Source of the DNA: Sphingomonadaceae bacterium
Lineage (GTDB): Bacteria > Pseudomonadota > Alphaproteobacteria > Sphingomonadales > Sphingomonadaceae
DNA: 50,510 nucleotides
NCBI GenBank assembly: GCA_024236195.1
Contig: JACKKZ010000009.1
Location: 1-50,510, forward strand
Direction: 5' to 3'
The notes beneath the pieces were generated by a model. The model made no database searches, was not told the origin of the DNA, and worked only from the letters and a program-made list of their open reading frames with translations. The translations under genes and the position numbers were made by a program. Every line of letters starts with the position of its first letter. Within the stretch, counting starts at the first letter, position 1. Shown here one piece after another: positions 8,148-17,568 of this stretch.

Positions 8148-9117
8148 GGAAAAAGATCCCGGTCTCGATGCGTTCCTGACTCATGCCGGCTGGGGCGATG
8201 CCTCGGCAGAGGCTATTCTGGTGATGCGTCTTTCCGCCGCATTACCGGATTTGCGAATATGATCGCCGGGCGATGTTGATGCACGCACCGCCACCGCATG
8301 AGGACCCCTGTGCCCTTTATCCATGTGGCCAAGTGGCTTCGAAAACGGAAATGCGCGCGCCGGAAATTTATGCGGAGGACGCGGGCGAAGGCTGGGTGCT
8401 GCTGGAAGATTTGCCATGCCTGCAGCCGCGCGACTGGCTCGATGAACACCCGGCGGACGAGAGCGATTTATCGCAAGGCGATTGATGCGCTTGTGGAACT
8501 CCACAGCCTGCCTGCCGGGCCTTGATCCCTACGACATGGCGATTCTTACCAGCGCGAGGCGGCTTGCTGACCGAATGGCATGCGCCGCAAATGGGGCTGG
8601 ATGTTGATGTGGCTGGCTACACGGCGGCGGGATGAAGCGCTTGCACCCTGCTCGCTCGGCAGAATCCGGCGGTGACGGTACTGCGGGACTATCACGCAGA
8701 GAATATCATGCTGCTCCGACCCTACGCATAGCGAGGATGGCGAAAGGGGCGATAGATTTCAGACGCATTGGCAGGCTATGCGGCTTATGACCTTGTTCCG
8801 CTGCAGGATGCTCCGGCGCGATGTGTCGCCAGAGCTCGAGAAGGTGATGCTCGATCACTATCTGGCAAAGGTCGATGGCGGGGATCACTTTGCTGGACAT
8901 GCGTTGCTGGGCGCAGCGCGAAATGCCAAGATCGTCGGCATTTTCGTGCGCCTGTGCAAGCGTGACGGGAAACCGCACTACCTCAGGCGATCCCGCGCGT
9001 GTGGGAAGCGCTGGAGCGTGACCTGCCCATCCGGCGCTGGCCCTGGTGGCAAAGTGGTTCGATGCCAATATCCCGGCGCTGATCCGCGCCAAGCATGGCG
9101 GGGACATTCCTGCATGA
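8144..9117 (+). pseudogene. amgK: AmgK-like anomeric MurNAc/GlcNAc kinase (phosphotransferase family), frameshifted
   Basis: An aminoglycoside-phosphotransferase-fold sugar kinase. AmgK phosphorylates MurNAc at the anomeric carbon in peptidoglycan recycling. Legible blocks are DAFLTHAGWGDASAEAI, the hinge region EDAGEGWVLLEDL, the catalytic loop VLRDYHAENIMLL (Asp and Asn of the kinase loop), the metal-binding AIDFQDA, RRDVSPELEKVMLDHYLAK and ARNAKIVGIFVRL. The start ATG overlaps the tsaE stop and the stop overlaps the ATG of murU (GCATGAGC), so all three are translationally coupled. The reading frame breaks many times, in keeping with the noisy patch. The specific AmgK role is inferred from the adjacent MurU-like gene. 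Confidence 0.8.
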
Positions 9118-9821
9118 GCAAGCTCGCTTCCGATACGGCGATGGTAATGGCCGCTGGCATGGGCAAGCGGATGCGCCTGCCGACGGCAAACCATGCCCAA
9201 GCCGATGGTGCGGGTGGCAGGCAAACCGCTGATCGACCATGCGCTCGACCGGCCTGAAACGGCAGGCGGGCAAGGCGGTGGTCAATGTCCATTATCTGGC
9301 TGACGCTCTCGAAGCGCATTCACAACGGCAGAACCCGGCGGTGGTCATATCGGATGAACGCGCAATGCTGCTTCGAAACGGGTGGCGGGATGGTCAAGGC
9401 TGCACCGGAGCTGCCTGATCCTCTTCGCGCTCAATGCCGATAATATCTGGCCTGACGGGCCGCGTGATGCCTTTGCTGATCTCTCCAGCCGGTGGGATGC
9501 GGAGAAGATGGATGCACCACTGCTGATGGTGCCCCATGCGCGCGCGCCCAATTATCGCGGCAAGGGTGATTTCCATATGGACCCGCATGGCCGGACCAGC
9601 CGCCGCCGTTCGGCCGGATCGCACCCTTTATCTATTCGGGCATCCAGCTTGTTTCGCACCGCCTGCTGCGCGATGCGCCGAAGGGAAGTTCAGCACCAAC
9701 ATCCTGTGGAACCCGCGCGATCGAGGAAGGTCGCCTGTTCGGGATGAGCTTACCGACCAGGTTCGAAGTCGGCAGCCCGGAGATGATCCGCCCGATGGAG
9801 GAATGGCTTCGGCGTGGCTGA
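9114..9821 (+). pseudogene. murU: MurU-like nucleotidyltransferase, frameshifted
   Basis: Sugar-1-phosphate nucleotidyltransferase. MurU makes UDP-MurNAc from MurNAc-1-phosphate, bypassing de novo synthesis (the fosfomycin-tolerant recycling route). Visible blocks are TAMVMAAGMGKRMR (the GxGxRxR nucleotide loop), KPMVRVAGKPLIDHALDRL, KAVVNVHYLADALEAH, ALNADNIW (metal-binding Asp), LLMVPHARAPNYRGKGDFHMD, IAPFIYSGIQLV and FEVGSPEMI. It would end EEWLRRG, where the stop overlaps the GTG start of addB. Full length is about 235 codons. The many frame changes are shared with neighbours and probably arise from sequence error. Confidence 0.82.
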
Positions 9822-12773
9822 CCGGCCCGAACCGGCACATCTATTCAATCGCCGCGCATCGCGGCTTTGCTGATGCGCTGGTGGCGGGTTGGTCCCGCGT
9901 TACGCCGATGACGGCTGGGCCTGCTCGGCTGACGCTTGCTCCTCAGCACCCGCGCACAACGCACGATCAGCGAAGCCTTCATCCGCTATTTCGGCGAACA
10001 TGGGCTGGGCGGATGCTACCTGCATGGCGGTGGTGGGCGACCTCGACCTTGACGAGACGCTGGGCAGCCTGTTCGATCCCTCCGGCGCAGCGGATATTCC
10101 CGGCGGTCGACCCCATGGCGCTGGTTGCGCCCGGCGGAAATCATGCGCTGGGATGAGCGGGCAAGAGGCGCCGGGCGGGCGCGGGCCCTCGGCGGCTAGC
10201 GCGTGACATGGCCCGCGCGATGGACCGCTTGTTGGTAGAGGATATCGCGCCAGAGGAACTGCTGGGCGACCGGGTGCTCCTGATATCGTTGGCGACCTTT
10301 CCGACCATTGGCGCAAGAGCCTGCACCGCTTTGCCCGTACGCAACAATTCTGGCGGTTGGAGCTGGAACAGGCCGGCGGATCGACGCGGCGAAACGGCGC
10401 AATCTTCTGTTCGACCATGCTGCACGAATGGAAGGCCAATCCGCCCGCCAGCCCGATCATCGCCGCCGGTGTCACCAGTGCTGCCCCCAGCTTCGCGCGG
10501 TTGGCGGGTGATCTCCGAGCTGCTATAAGGCGCGCGGTGGTGCTGCCTGATTTTGACCTCTCACTGATGTTGCTGTGTGGAGGAACTGGGCCGCGCGGGC
10601 GGGCGAGAATGTCGATGATCCGTTCTTCGCGGGCGGATGACGTTGTTACCCATCCGCAATATCATCTGAAGCTGCTGCTCAACCGCATGGGCATCGCCCG
10701 CGAGGGAAGTGGTGCCCGTGGCACCGCAGCAGGCATGACGGCTGCGCGGCCTGATCGCAGCCATGCGGTTTCCAGCCTGTTCCGCCACCGGAAGCCAGTA
10801 GGAGCTGGGCCGGAATGGAGCCTGATTTACGCCGTCTTGCCGGTGTGCGCGTCATGCAATGCGGCAATCCCGAAGAGGAAGCGCAGGCGATAGCGCTGCT
10901 GGTGCGGCAGGCGCTGGAAGTGCCGGAGAAGCGCGTCTCCGTCATTACCCCCGACCGTGGACTTGCCGGGCGCGTGGTGCGGCATTTGCGCCGCTGGCAC
11001 ATCGAAGCGGACGACACGGCGGGCCAGCCGCTGTCGCAGACCACCGCCGGGCGGCTGTTCCTGGCGCTGGCGGAAGTGATGGCGGAAGAGGCCGCACCCG
11101 TGCCGCTGATGGCTTTGCTGGGTCACCCGCTGGTCCGGCGCGGGGAAGGGCGCGCGGAATGGCTCACCAATCTCCGCGCGCTGGAACTTGGCCTGCGTGG
11201 CCCAAGGCGCGCGACGGGCCTCGCGCCAATTGCCCATCTTGCGGCGAAATATGATGTCGGGGATTGGTGGAGCGGCGTAGAGCCGCTACTCGCCCCCATC
11301 CTGCTCGCCTGGGATGCCGACTGCCCGCTGGCGACCTTGCTCGATCTGATGGTCACGGCAGGCGAACAGCTCTGCGGTGATGGACTGTGGGAACGCGAGG
11401 ATGGCCGCGCCCTGTCCGCCTTTGTCGAAGACCTGCGCCTGCAGGCCCGCGAAGTGGGCACAATGCTCACCCCGCTCGACCTGCCCACCGTGCTGCGCGA
11501 TGCGATGGAGGCTGTGGCCGTGCGTCCGCCATGGGGCGGCCATCCGCGTGTGGCGATCTATGGCTTGCTCGAATCCCGCATGAGCCGCGCTGACCTGACC
11601 ATTTGCGCCGGGCTGAATGAAGGTACATGGCCCCAGCCGCCCGCACCCGACCCGCTTCTGCCACCGCGCGTAATGCGCGCGCTGGGCGTGCCGGGGACGG
11701 ATTTCCGGATCGGCCTGTCCGCGCATGACCTCGCCGGGGCGCTGGGCGCGCCGGAAGTGGTGCTGAGCCGCTCTGCCCGCGATGAAGCTGGGCCTGCGAT
11801 CCCCTCGCGCTTCCTGCTGCGGGTGGAGGCCTTGCTGGGCGAGAAATTGCTGGAAACGCATATCGAGCAGGAGATCGTAAGCCTTGCCAAGCGGATCGAC
11901 GCAGCTCCGCGACCGAATCGCTACGAACAACCCTCTCCCAAACCTTCGCCCGACCAGCGCAAGGTGCGTGTCAGCGTGACTGCTTTGGATCGGCTGCGCT
12001 CCGACCCTTACCAGTTCTATGCCAATGCGATCCTGCAACTGAAGGAGCTGGACGCGCTCGATGCAGAGCCTTCCGCACCGTGGCAGGGCGAACTGGCTCA
12101 TGAAATACTGGAGCGCTGGCATAAGGCGGGGCACCCGCCGATCCTGACCGTGGCCGAGGAAGTGCTGAGTGACATGGATGGCCACCCGCTGATGCGCGCC
12201 CTGTGGGAGCCGCGCCTGTTTGCTGCGCTCAAATGGGTCGAGAAGGAGGTCCGCTCCGCGCCTGATCGCAAGCAAGCGGTGATCGAGGGCTGGGGCGAGA
12301 TCACCCATCGTGGTGTGCGTGTGTTTGGCAAGGCGGACCGGATCGACCAGTTGCCAGACGGCTCGCTGGTTATCGTCGATTACAAGACTGGCGAACCGCC
12401 GAGCAGCAAGCAGGCTGGGAAGGGCTATACGCTGCAATTGGGTACGACCGGGCTGATGGCTGAACTTGGTGGTTTCGAGGGTGTGAAGGGCACCGCAGTC
12501 GGGTTCGAGTACTGGTCTCTCAAAAAGGACGACAAGAGTGACACGCGTTTCGGCAAACTCGTGTCACCGGTCAAACATGGCCGTAACAAGAGCGAGATCG
12601 AGCCGGATGAATTTGTCGGGAAGACGCTCGAATTCCTCGACGATGCGTTCGACAAATGGATCCTCGGCGAAGAAGGCTTCACGGCGCGGCTCAACCCCGA
12701 TGCCAAGGTCTATAATGCCTATGACCAGTTGATGCGGCTTGATGAATGGCTGGGGCGCGAGGAAGAGGGATGA
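9814..12773 (+). pseudogene. addB: AddB, double-strand break repair nuclease subunit (5' third frameshifted)
   Basis: AddB pairs with AddA to resect double-strand breaks for RecA loading. From about 10,815 onward a single clean frame of 652 codons is present, with NEGTWPQPPAPDPLLPPR, PSRFLLRVEALLG, VSVTALDRLRSDPYQFYA and the C-terminal PD-(D/E)xK nuclease core (FGKADRID...LVIVDYKTG, catalytic Asp and Lys). The part before it, from a GTG overlapping the murU stop, encodes the N-terminus in scrambled frames: SIAAHRGFADALVAG, RTISEAFIRYFGEHGL, RAMDRLLVEDIAPEELLGDRV. Total length of about 985 codons is normal for alphaproteobacterial AddB. The abrupt change from scrambled to clean near 10,810 marks the end of the low-quality patch. 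AddB is probably intact in the organism. Confidence 0.88.
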
Positions 12774-15700
12774 GCGGCGAGATTTTCCCTCTTTCCGATG
12801 TCCAGCGCGATGCGGTGGAGCCGCGCGACAGCGTGTGGTTGTCTGCTTCGGCCGGGACAGGCAAGACGCAGGTGCTTTCGGCGCGCGTGCTGCGGTTGTT
12901 GCTGGAACCCGGCACTAATCCGTCCGAATTGCTCTGCCTGACCTTTACCAAGGCGGGCGCAGCTGAGATGGCCACGCGCGTCAATGAGGTGCTTGCTCGT
13001 TGGGTCCGGATGCCGGATGAAGCGCTCGCTGACGATTTGCGCAAGATCGGCGCGCCCTATGGTGAGGAAACGCGCGAACGGGCGCGAACCCTGTTCGCCA
13101 GCGTACTCGATTGCCCCGGCGGCGGGCTGCGGATCGACACAATCCATGCCTTTGCCCAGTGGCTACTGTCTGCCTTCCCGGAAGAGGCGGGGCTGCTTCC
13201 CGGTACGCGCGCGATGGAGGATCGCGACCGCGAATTGCTGGCGCATGAGGTGCTGGCGGCACTGCTGGTGGACATGCAGCGCGATGGGGAGAAGGAGCTG
13301 CTTGATACTTTGGCGGAGCTGAGCGTGAAGCACGGGCCGGATGGTGCACGCGACTGGCTGATGCGCTGCGCTGATGCGCGCGACCTGTGGTTCGGCACGG
13401 GTGCGTGGCAGCCGCCTATGGATGCGCCGGTAAAGCAGGTGCTCGGCTTGCCGTCTGATGCGGATGCGGAGTGGTTAAGCGGGTTCTGCGTATCGCCTGA
13501 ATTTGACCAGTCCGCGCTGGAGCAATGCCTTGAACATTACCGCAGCTGGAAGAGCAAAAGCAGCGACACTGCACTGGATGTGATTCCGCGCTGGCTGGCG
13601 CAGGATGCGCAGAAACGGCTAGCGATGCTGCCCGCGCTAAATGATGCTTTGTTCCACAAGAAGGGCACCGGCAAGTTGCCGAAGAACTGCGATCCTGCCT
13701 TTGCTGAAGCCAGCGAGCGGGTGAAGATCAGCGTGGAGGCAGTGCTGGGCCGCCAGCTGACGCTCGATTTCGCTGCCCGGCTCGTGAAGGCACTGACCTT
13801 AGGTCGCCGCTTTGCGCTGGCATGGGATGAAGCGAAGAAGCGCGAGGGCTTTATCGACTTCAACGACCAAATCAGGGAAGCCGCGAAGCTGCTGTCAAAT
13901 CGCGATGTGGCGGACTGGATTCGCTACAAGCTCGACCGCCAGTTCGACCATGTGCTGGTCGATGAAGCGCAGGATACCAATGAAGAGCAATGGTCAATCA
14001 TCCGTGCGCTGACGGAAGAATTCTGGGCCGGGGAGGGGCAACGCGATAACAAGCTGCGCACGCTCTTCGTGGTCGGTGACTACAAGCAGGCGATCTTCGG
14101 CTTTCAGGGCACCAGCCCGGAGAATTTCCGCTTGGCGAAGGAGTATTTCGCCGAGAAGATCAAGGCTGCCGCGGATAATGCCCATCGGTTACGCAGCAAT
14201 CTGGTGCCGCGTGAATTGCAGCCACTCAAGCTCGATCATTCCTACCGTACCGCGCAAGTGGTGCTCGATTTCGTCAATCGCGCCTTGGCGGCGATTGGCC
14301 ATGAAGCCATCGGACTGGATGAGCCGGCAGAGAAACATAATGGAGATGTACGTCCCGGTCTGGTGACCCTGTGGCAGCCGGTCAAGACAGATGCCGGAGA
14401 AGAGGCAGGTGATGGCGAAGATCAGGATGCCCCGGTCTGGCTCTCCCCGCCAGAGCGGCTGATGGCGGACAAGATCGCACGGCAGGTGCAGGACTGGCTC
14501 AGCCAGGGTTTTCCTCTGCACAAGAAAAAGGGCCAGCCGCGCAATGCGACGCCGGGCGATATCATGGTGCTGGTCCGCTCGCGCAAGGAACTAGCCGGGC
14601 TGATTGTCGCGCGACTCCACGCTGCTGGCGTGCCGGTGGCCGGGGTGGACCGGCTCAGGCTCGGTGCGCCGCTGGCGGTGAAGGACCTGATGGCAGCGCT
14701 GCGCTGTGCCACACAGCCGCTGGATGACCTCTCGCTCGCCAGTCTGCTGGTCTCACCGCTGGGTGGGTGGTCGCAGGATGATTTGCTGGAGCATGGCTAT
14801 CGCGAGAAGGGTGTCACGCTCTGGCACCATCTGCGTGCTGGCGAGGCTCCGCTGGTGGTGGAGACGGTAGAGCGCCTGCGCGAATTGCTGCGTCTGGCCG
14901 ACTTCGAGACGCCTCAGGCGCTGCTCCACTGGCTGCTGGTCGGGCCATGGCGCGGGCGGAAGCGGCTGGTTGCGCGGCTCGGCAGCGAAGCCAACGATCC
15001 CATCGACGAGCTGCTCAACGCTGCCCATGCCTATGCCAGCGCGCATACGGCCAGCTTGCAGGGCTTCATCCGCTGGTTCGATGCCGGTGATGGCGAGTTG
15101 AAGCGCGAGAATGACGGGGCGGGGGACCTGGTCCGGGTGATGACCGTGCATGGCTCCAAGGGCTTGCAGGCCCCGATCGTGATCCTCGCTGATGCAGTGG
15201 CCAATCCCGACCGGGCGCGTACTGGCGAGATTGATCTTCCGGAACAATTGATCGGTGAAGGGAGTGGACGGAAAGTGCCGATGCTCTCCGTCCCGTCGGC
15301 TGAACGCCCCCAACCGCTGCAAGCCGCGGTGGACGCCAACAAGGCTGCCGAAATGCAGGAGCATTGGCGGCTGCTCTATGTCGCCATGACTCGCGCGGAA
15401 GAGGGGCTGTTTGTTGGCGGTGCGCTGGGCGTGTCGGAAGAGGAACCATCGCCAAACAGCTGGTATGCGCGTTTGCAGCAAGTGTTCGAAAGCGAACCGG
15501 TGGAGGTTCCGATCTGGGGCACTGCCCATGAATGGGGCGCGCTGGGCGAGCGAGTGCCGGTTACAAGCGGTGAATTGGAGCAGAGCGAGCTCGCGCAGTT
15601 GCCGCGCTGGGCCGCCGATCCGATTGGACCGGAACCAAGGCCACCGCGTCCTCTCGCGCCATCCGCTGCCGGGGAAGAGCAGGGTGCCGATCCTCCTCTA

Positions 15701-16246
15701 CCGCCCGATGTGGCGCGCGAGGCAGCACGGCGCGGGGTGTTGCTGCACCGTCTGCTTGAGTGCCTGCCAACGGTCAGCCCGGATATGCGGGCAGAGCAGG
15801 CGCGCAGCTGGCTGGCGAGACAAGCACCGGAGCTGGACGATGCTGCGCGGCAGGACATGCTCCGTTCGGCATTGGTGGTGCTGGATGAACCCGGTTTCGC
15901 CGAAATCTTCGGGCCGGGGGGATTGGCCGAAGTGCCGCTGGCGGCGGTGGTCGACGGGCAGGTCGTCGCAGGGACAGCAGACCGTTTGCTGGTGACCGAA
16001 AGCGAAGTGACTGTGGTCGATTTCAAGACCTCGCGCCGCCCGCCTGCATCGCTGGAGCAAGTACCAGAGGCGACGCTCAGGCAGATGGGGGCCTATGCAG
16101 CGGCGCTGGCGCAGATATATCCGGGGCGGGTGATCCGCGCGGCCTTGCTCTACACGCAGGCCCCGCGATTGATCGAGATTCCGGGTGACATGCTGGCCCA
16201 GCGCAAACCATCCTTGTCCACAAGACAGGAAAGCTTTGCTGTCTAG
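12770..16246 (+). CDS. addA: AddA, double-strand break repair helicase-nuclease
   Basis: SF1 helicase-nuclease subunit of the AddAB (RecBCD-like) complex. The 1,158-residue protein starts at an ATG overlapping the addB stop (ATGA), which implies translational coupling. Visible motifs are Walker A WLSASAGTGKTQ (Lys about residue 32), motif Ia CLTFTKAGAAEMATRV, TIHAFAQWLL, motif II VLVDEAQDTNEEQW, motif III VVGDYKQAIFGFQG, motif V MTVHGSKGLQAPIVIL, motif VI RLLYVAMTRAEEGLFV, and a C-terminal PD-(D/E)xK nuclease (GTADRLL...VTVVDFKT). Length and domain order are normal for the alphaproteobacterial family. The upstream open frame adds eight residues that lie inside addB and was not used. Confidence 0.97.
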   Translation: MSGEIFPLSDVQRDAVEPRDSVWLSASAGTGKTQVLSARVLRLLLEPGTNPSELLCLTFTKAGAAEMATRVNEVLARWVRMPDEALADDLRKIGAPYGEETRERARTLFASVLDCPGGGLRIDTIHAFAQWLLSAFPEEAGLLPGTRAMEDRDRELLAHEVLAALLVDMQRDGEKELLDTLAELSVKHGPDGARDWLMRCADARDLWFGTGAWQPPMDAPVKQVLGLPSDADAEWLSGFCVSPEFDQSALEQCLEHYRSWKSKSSDTALDVIPRWLAQDAQKRLAMLPALNDALFHKKGTGKLPKNCDPAFAEASERVKISVEAVLGRQLTLDFAARLVKALTLGRRFALAWDEAKKREGFIDFNDQIREAAKLLSNRDVADWIRYKLDRQFDHVLVDEAQDTNEEQWSIIRALTEEFWAGEGQRDNKLRTLFVVGDYKQAIFGFQGTSPENFRLAKEYFAEKIKAAADNAHRLRSNLVPRELQPLKLDHSYRTAQVVLDFVNRALAAIGHEAIGLDEPAEKHNGDVRPGLVTLWQPVKTDAGEEAGDGEDQDAPVWLSPPERLMADKIARQVQDWLSQGFPLHKKKGQPRNATPGDIMVLVRSRKELAGLIVARLHAAGVPVAGVDRLRLGAPLAVKDLMAALRCATQPLDDLSLASLLVSPLGGWSQDDLLEHGYREKGVTLWHHLRAGEAPLVVETVERLRELLRLADFETPQALLHWLLVGPWRGRKRLVARLGSEANDPIDELLNAAHAYASAHTASLQGFIRWFDAGDGELKRENDGAGDLVRVMTVHGSKGLQAPIVILADAVANPDRARTGEIDLPEQLIGEGSGRKVPMLSVPSAERPQPLQAAVDANKAAEMQEHWRLLYVAMTRAEEGLFVGGALGVSEEEPSPNSWYARLQQVFESEPVEVPIWGTAHEWGALGERVPVTSGELEQSELAQLPRWAADPIGPEPRPPRPLAPSAAGEEQGADPPLPPDVAREAARRGVLLHRLLECLPTVSPDMRAEQARSWLARQAPELDDAARQDMLRSALVVLDEPGFAEIFGPGGLAEVPLAAVVDGQVVAGTADRLLVTESEVTVVDFKTSRRPPASLEQVPEATLRQMGAYAAALAQIYPGRVIRAALLYTQAPRLIEIPGDMLAQRKPSLSTRQESFAV

Positions 16247-16306
16247 CCGCTTGCCTGATGCGCAGAGCTTCCTAGATAGGGAGCAACCAGTTTCAGGAGA
16301 TATCCC

Positions 16307-16627
16307 ATGGCGACCATTGCCGTTACCGATGCCAGCTTCCAGAGCGACGTGCTCGAATCCAGCAAGCCCGTGCTGGTCGATTTCTGGGCCGACTGGTGCG
16401 GCCCGTGCAAGATGATTGCGCCCGCGCTGGAAGAAATCAGCGAGGAACTGGCGGACAAGGTGACCATCGCCAAGATGGATATCATGGAAAATACTGACAC
16501 GGCCGGAAATATGGGCGTGCAGTCGATCCCGTTGATGGTGCTGTTCAAGGACGGCAAGCCGGTGGCGCAGAAACTCGGCGCAGCGCCCAAGGGCGCGCTC
16601 AAGGCCTGGCTCGAAGGCGAGCTTTGA
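16307..16627 (+). CDS. trxA: Thioredoxin
   Basis: General protein disulfide reductase of the cytoplasm. The 106-residue protein has the active site FWADWCGPCKMIAP (redox cysteines about residues 31 and 34) and the cis-Pro loop VQSIPLMVLF. An AGGAG ribosome site lies just upstream of the ATG, 60 nt after addA. Location directly 3' of addBA is conserved in alphaproteobacteria. A palindromic intergenic element follows before the convergent phosphatase gene and probably serves as terminator. Confidence 0.97.
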   Translation: MATIAVTDASFQSDVLESSKPVLVDFWADWCGPCKMIAPALEEISEELADKVTIAKMDIMENTDTAGNMGVQSIPLMVLFKDGKPVAQKLGAAPKGALKAWLEGEL

Positions 16628-16637
16628 TTTGTTCGCC

Positions 16638-16769
16638 CTTCCTCTTCAGGGGAGGGGCAACGAGACTTGGTGACTTGTCACCTAGTCGCAGTTGGGTGGG
16701 GCTTCGCGGCGCGCACAGCGCTTGCTGACAGCCCCCACCCCAAACCCCTCCCCTAAAGGGGCGGGGCTT
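16638..16769. repeat. Intergenic palindromic element, family I, copy A
   Basis: About 132 nt with a G/C-rich inverted repeat at each end (CTTCAGGGGAGGGG side and CCCCTCCCCTAAAGGGGCGGGG side) and a spacer containing GGCAACGAGACTTGGTGACTT. The same architecture and nearly the same spacer start occur at 34461-34596. It fills the gap between convergent trxA and the phosphatase gene and overlaps the end of the latter by a couple of bases. It probably acts as a bidirectional terminator. Confidence 0.85.
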
Positions 16770-17568
16770 ATTGCATTCCCGCGATCCGCTCCGCCAGCTC
16801 GTCAAACAGGGCGGGGCTGGCGGCGCCGATCAGGCCGATCTTGTCATGCTCATCGACGCGATAGGCTGAGCCATCGGGGCGCGCTGCTTTGCCGCCTGCT
16901 TCATTGAGCCACAGCACACCTGCCGCATGGTCCCATGCCAGCGTACGCTTGAACACCGAGATATCGTTCACCCCCAGCGCGAGGCGCGGATATTGTTCTG
17001 CTGCGCAGCGGGGGATGTCCACCATGCGGTAATGCGGGGCAAGATGCTCCTTCGTCGCTTCGCGCTGTTCTTCATTGAGAAAGATCAGCGAAATTGCCGC
17101 TACCGGTGGAGTTTCGCCGGTGGCCTGCGCAGTAATCCGCTCCCCATTCACAAACGCCCCTTCGCCGCGCCTGGCATGGCACAGGCGCTGGCTTTGCGGG
17201 TCGTAGATCCACCCAGCGATTGTCTCGCCAGCATCGGCCAGCGCGATGATGGTGCCGAACGGCCCTTTGCCGGCGGCGAAATTGTGCGTGCCATCGACCG
17301 GGTCGATAATCCAGCATGGCCCCTTCAGGCGGTCTGCAAGACTGGGATCGGCATGGACTGCCTCTTCGCCCACAACCGGCACGCCGGGGGCGAGCTTTCC
17401 CAGCGCTTCAGTAAGGAACTCTTCTGTCTCGCGGTCCGCCACGGTGACAAGGTCGTCCTCCGCCTTCGCTATGATTTCCTCGTCGGCAAGATTGCGGAAG
17501 CGCGGCAGGATCGAGCGTTCTGCGGCAAAGCGCAGCAGGTCGCGGATTTCATCGTCCAATGCACTCAC
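16768..17568 (-). CDS. Inositol monophosphatase family phosphatase
   Basis: A Mg-dependent, Li-sensitive-type sugar or nucleotide phosphatase of 266 residues. The metal-binding motifs are present: VVGEEAVH, WIIDPVDGTHNFAAG (the DPxDGTxN motif) and LAWDHAAGVLWLNEAGG (the WDxAAG motif). It starts at a GTG that overlaps the argJ stop (GTGA), so the two genes are coupled. Substrate cannot be read from sequence. Known relatives include inositol-1-phosphatase, the 3'-phosphoadenosine phosphatase CysQ and the HisN histidinol-phosphatase. Coupling to an amino-acid biosynthesis gene makes the HisN option worth considering, but this is inference. Confidence 0.9.
   Translation of the reverse strand: MSALDDEIRDLLRFAAERSILPRFRNLADEEIIAKAEDDLVTVADRETEEFLTEALGKLAPGVPVVGEEAVHADPSLADRLKGPCWIIDPVDGTHNFAAGKGPFGTIIALADAGETIAGWIYDPQSQRLCHARRGEGAFVNGERITAQATGETPPVAAISLIFLNEEQREATKEHLAPHYRMVDIPRCAAEQYPRLALGVNDISVFKRTLAWDHAAGVLWLNEAGGKAARPDGSAYRVDEHDKIGLIGAASPALFDELAERIAGMQ

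Noticed and set aside
4130..10810. Reading the scrambled region as a genuine cluster of decaying genes or a novel island
   Set aside because: Gene order, overlaps and total lengths match a well-known conserved operon, and the disruption starts and stops inside genes.
11286..12437. A 383-codon antisense frame within addB
   Set aside because: It has no motif and a shadow-type composition opposite clear AddB nuclease sequence.
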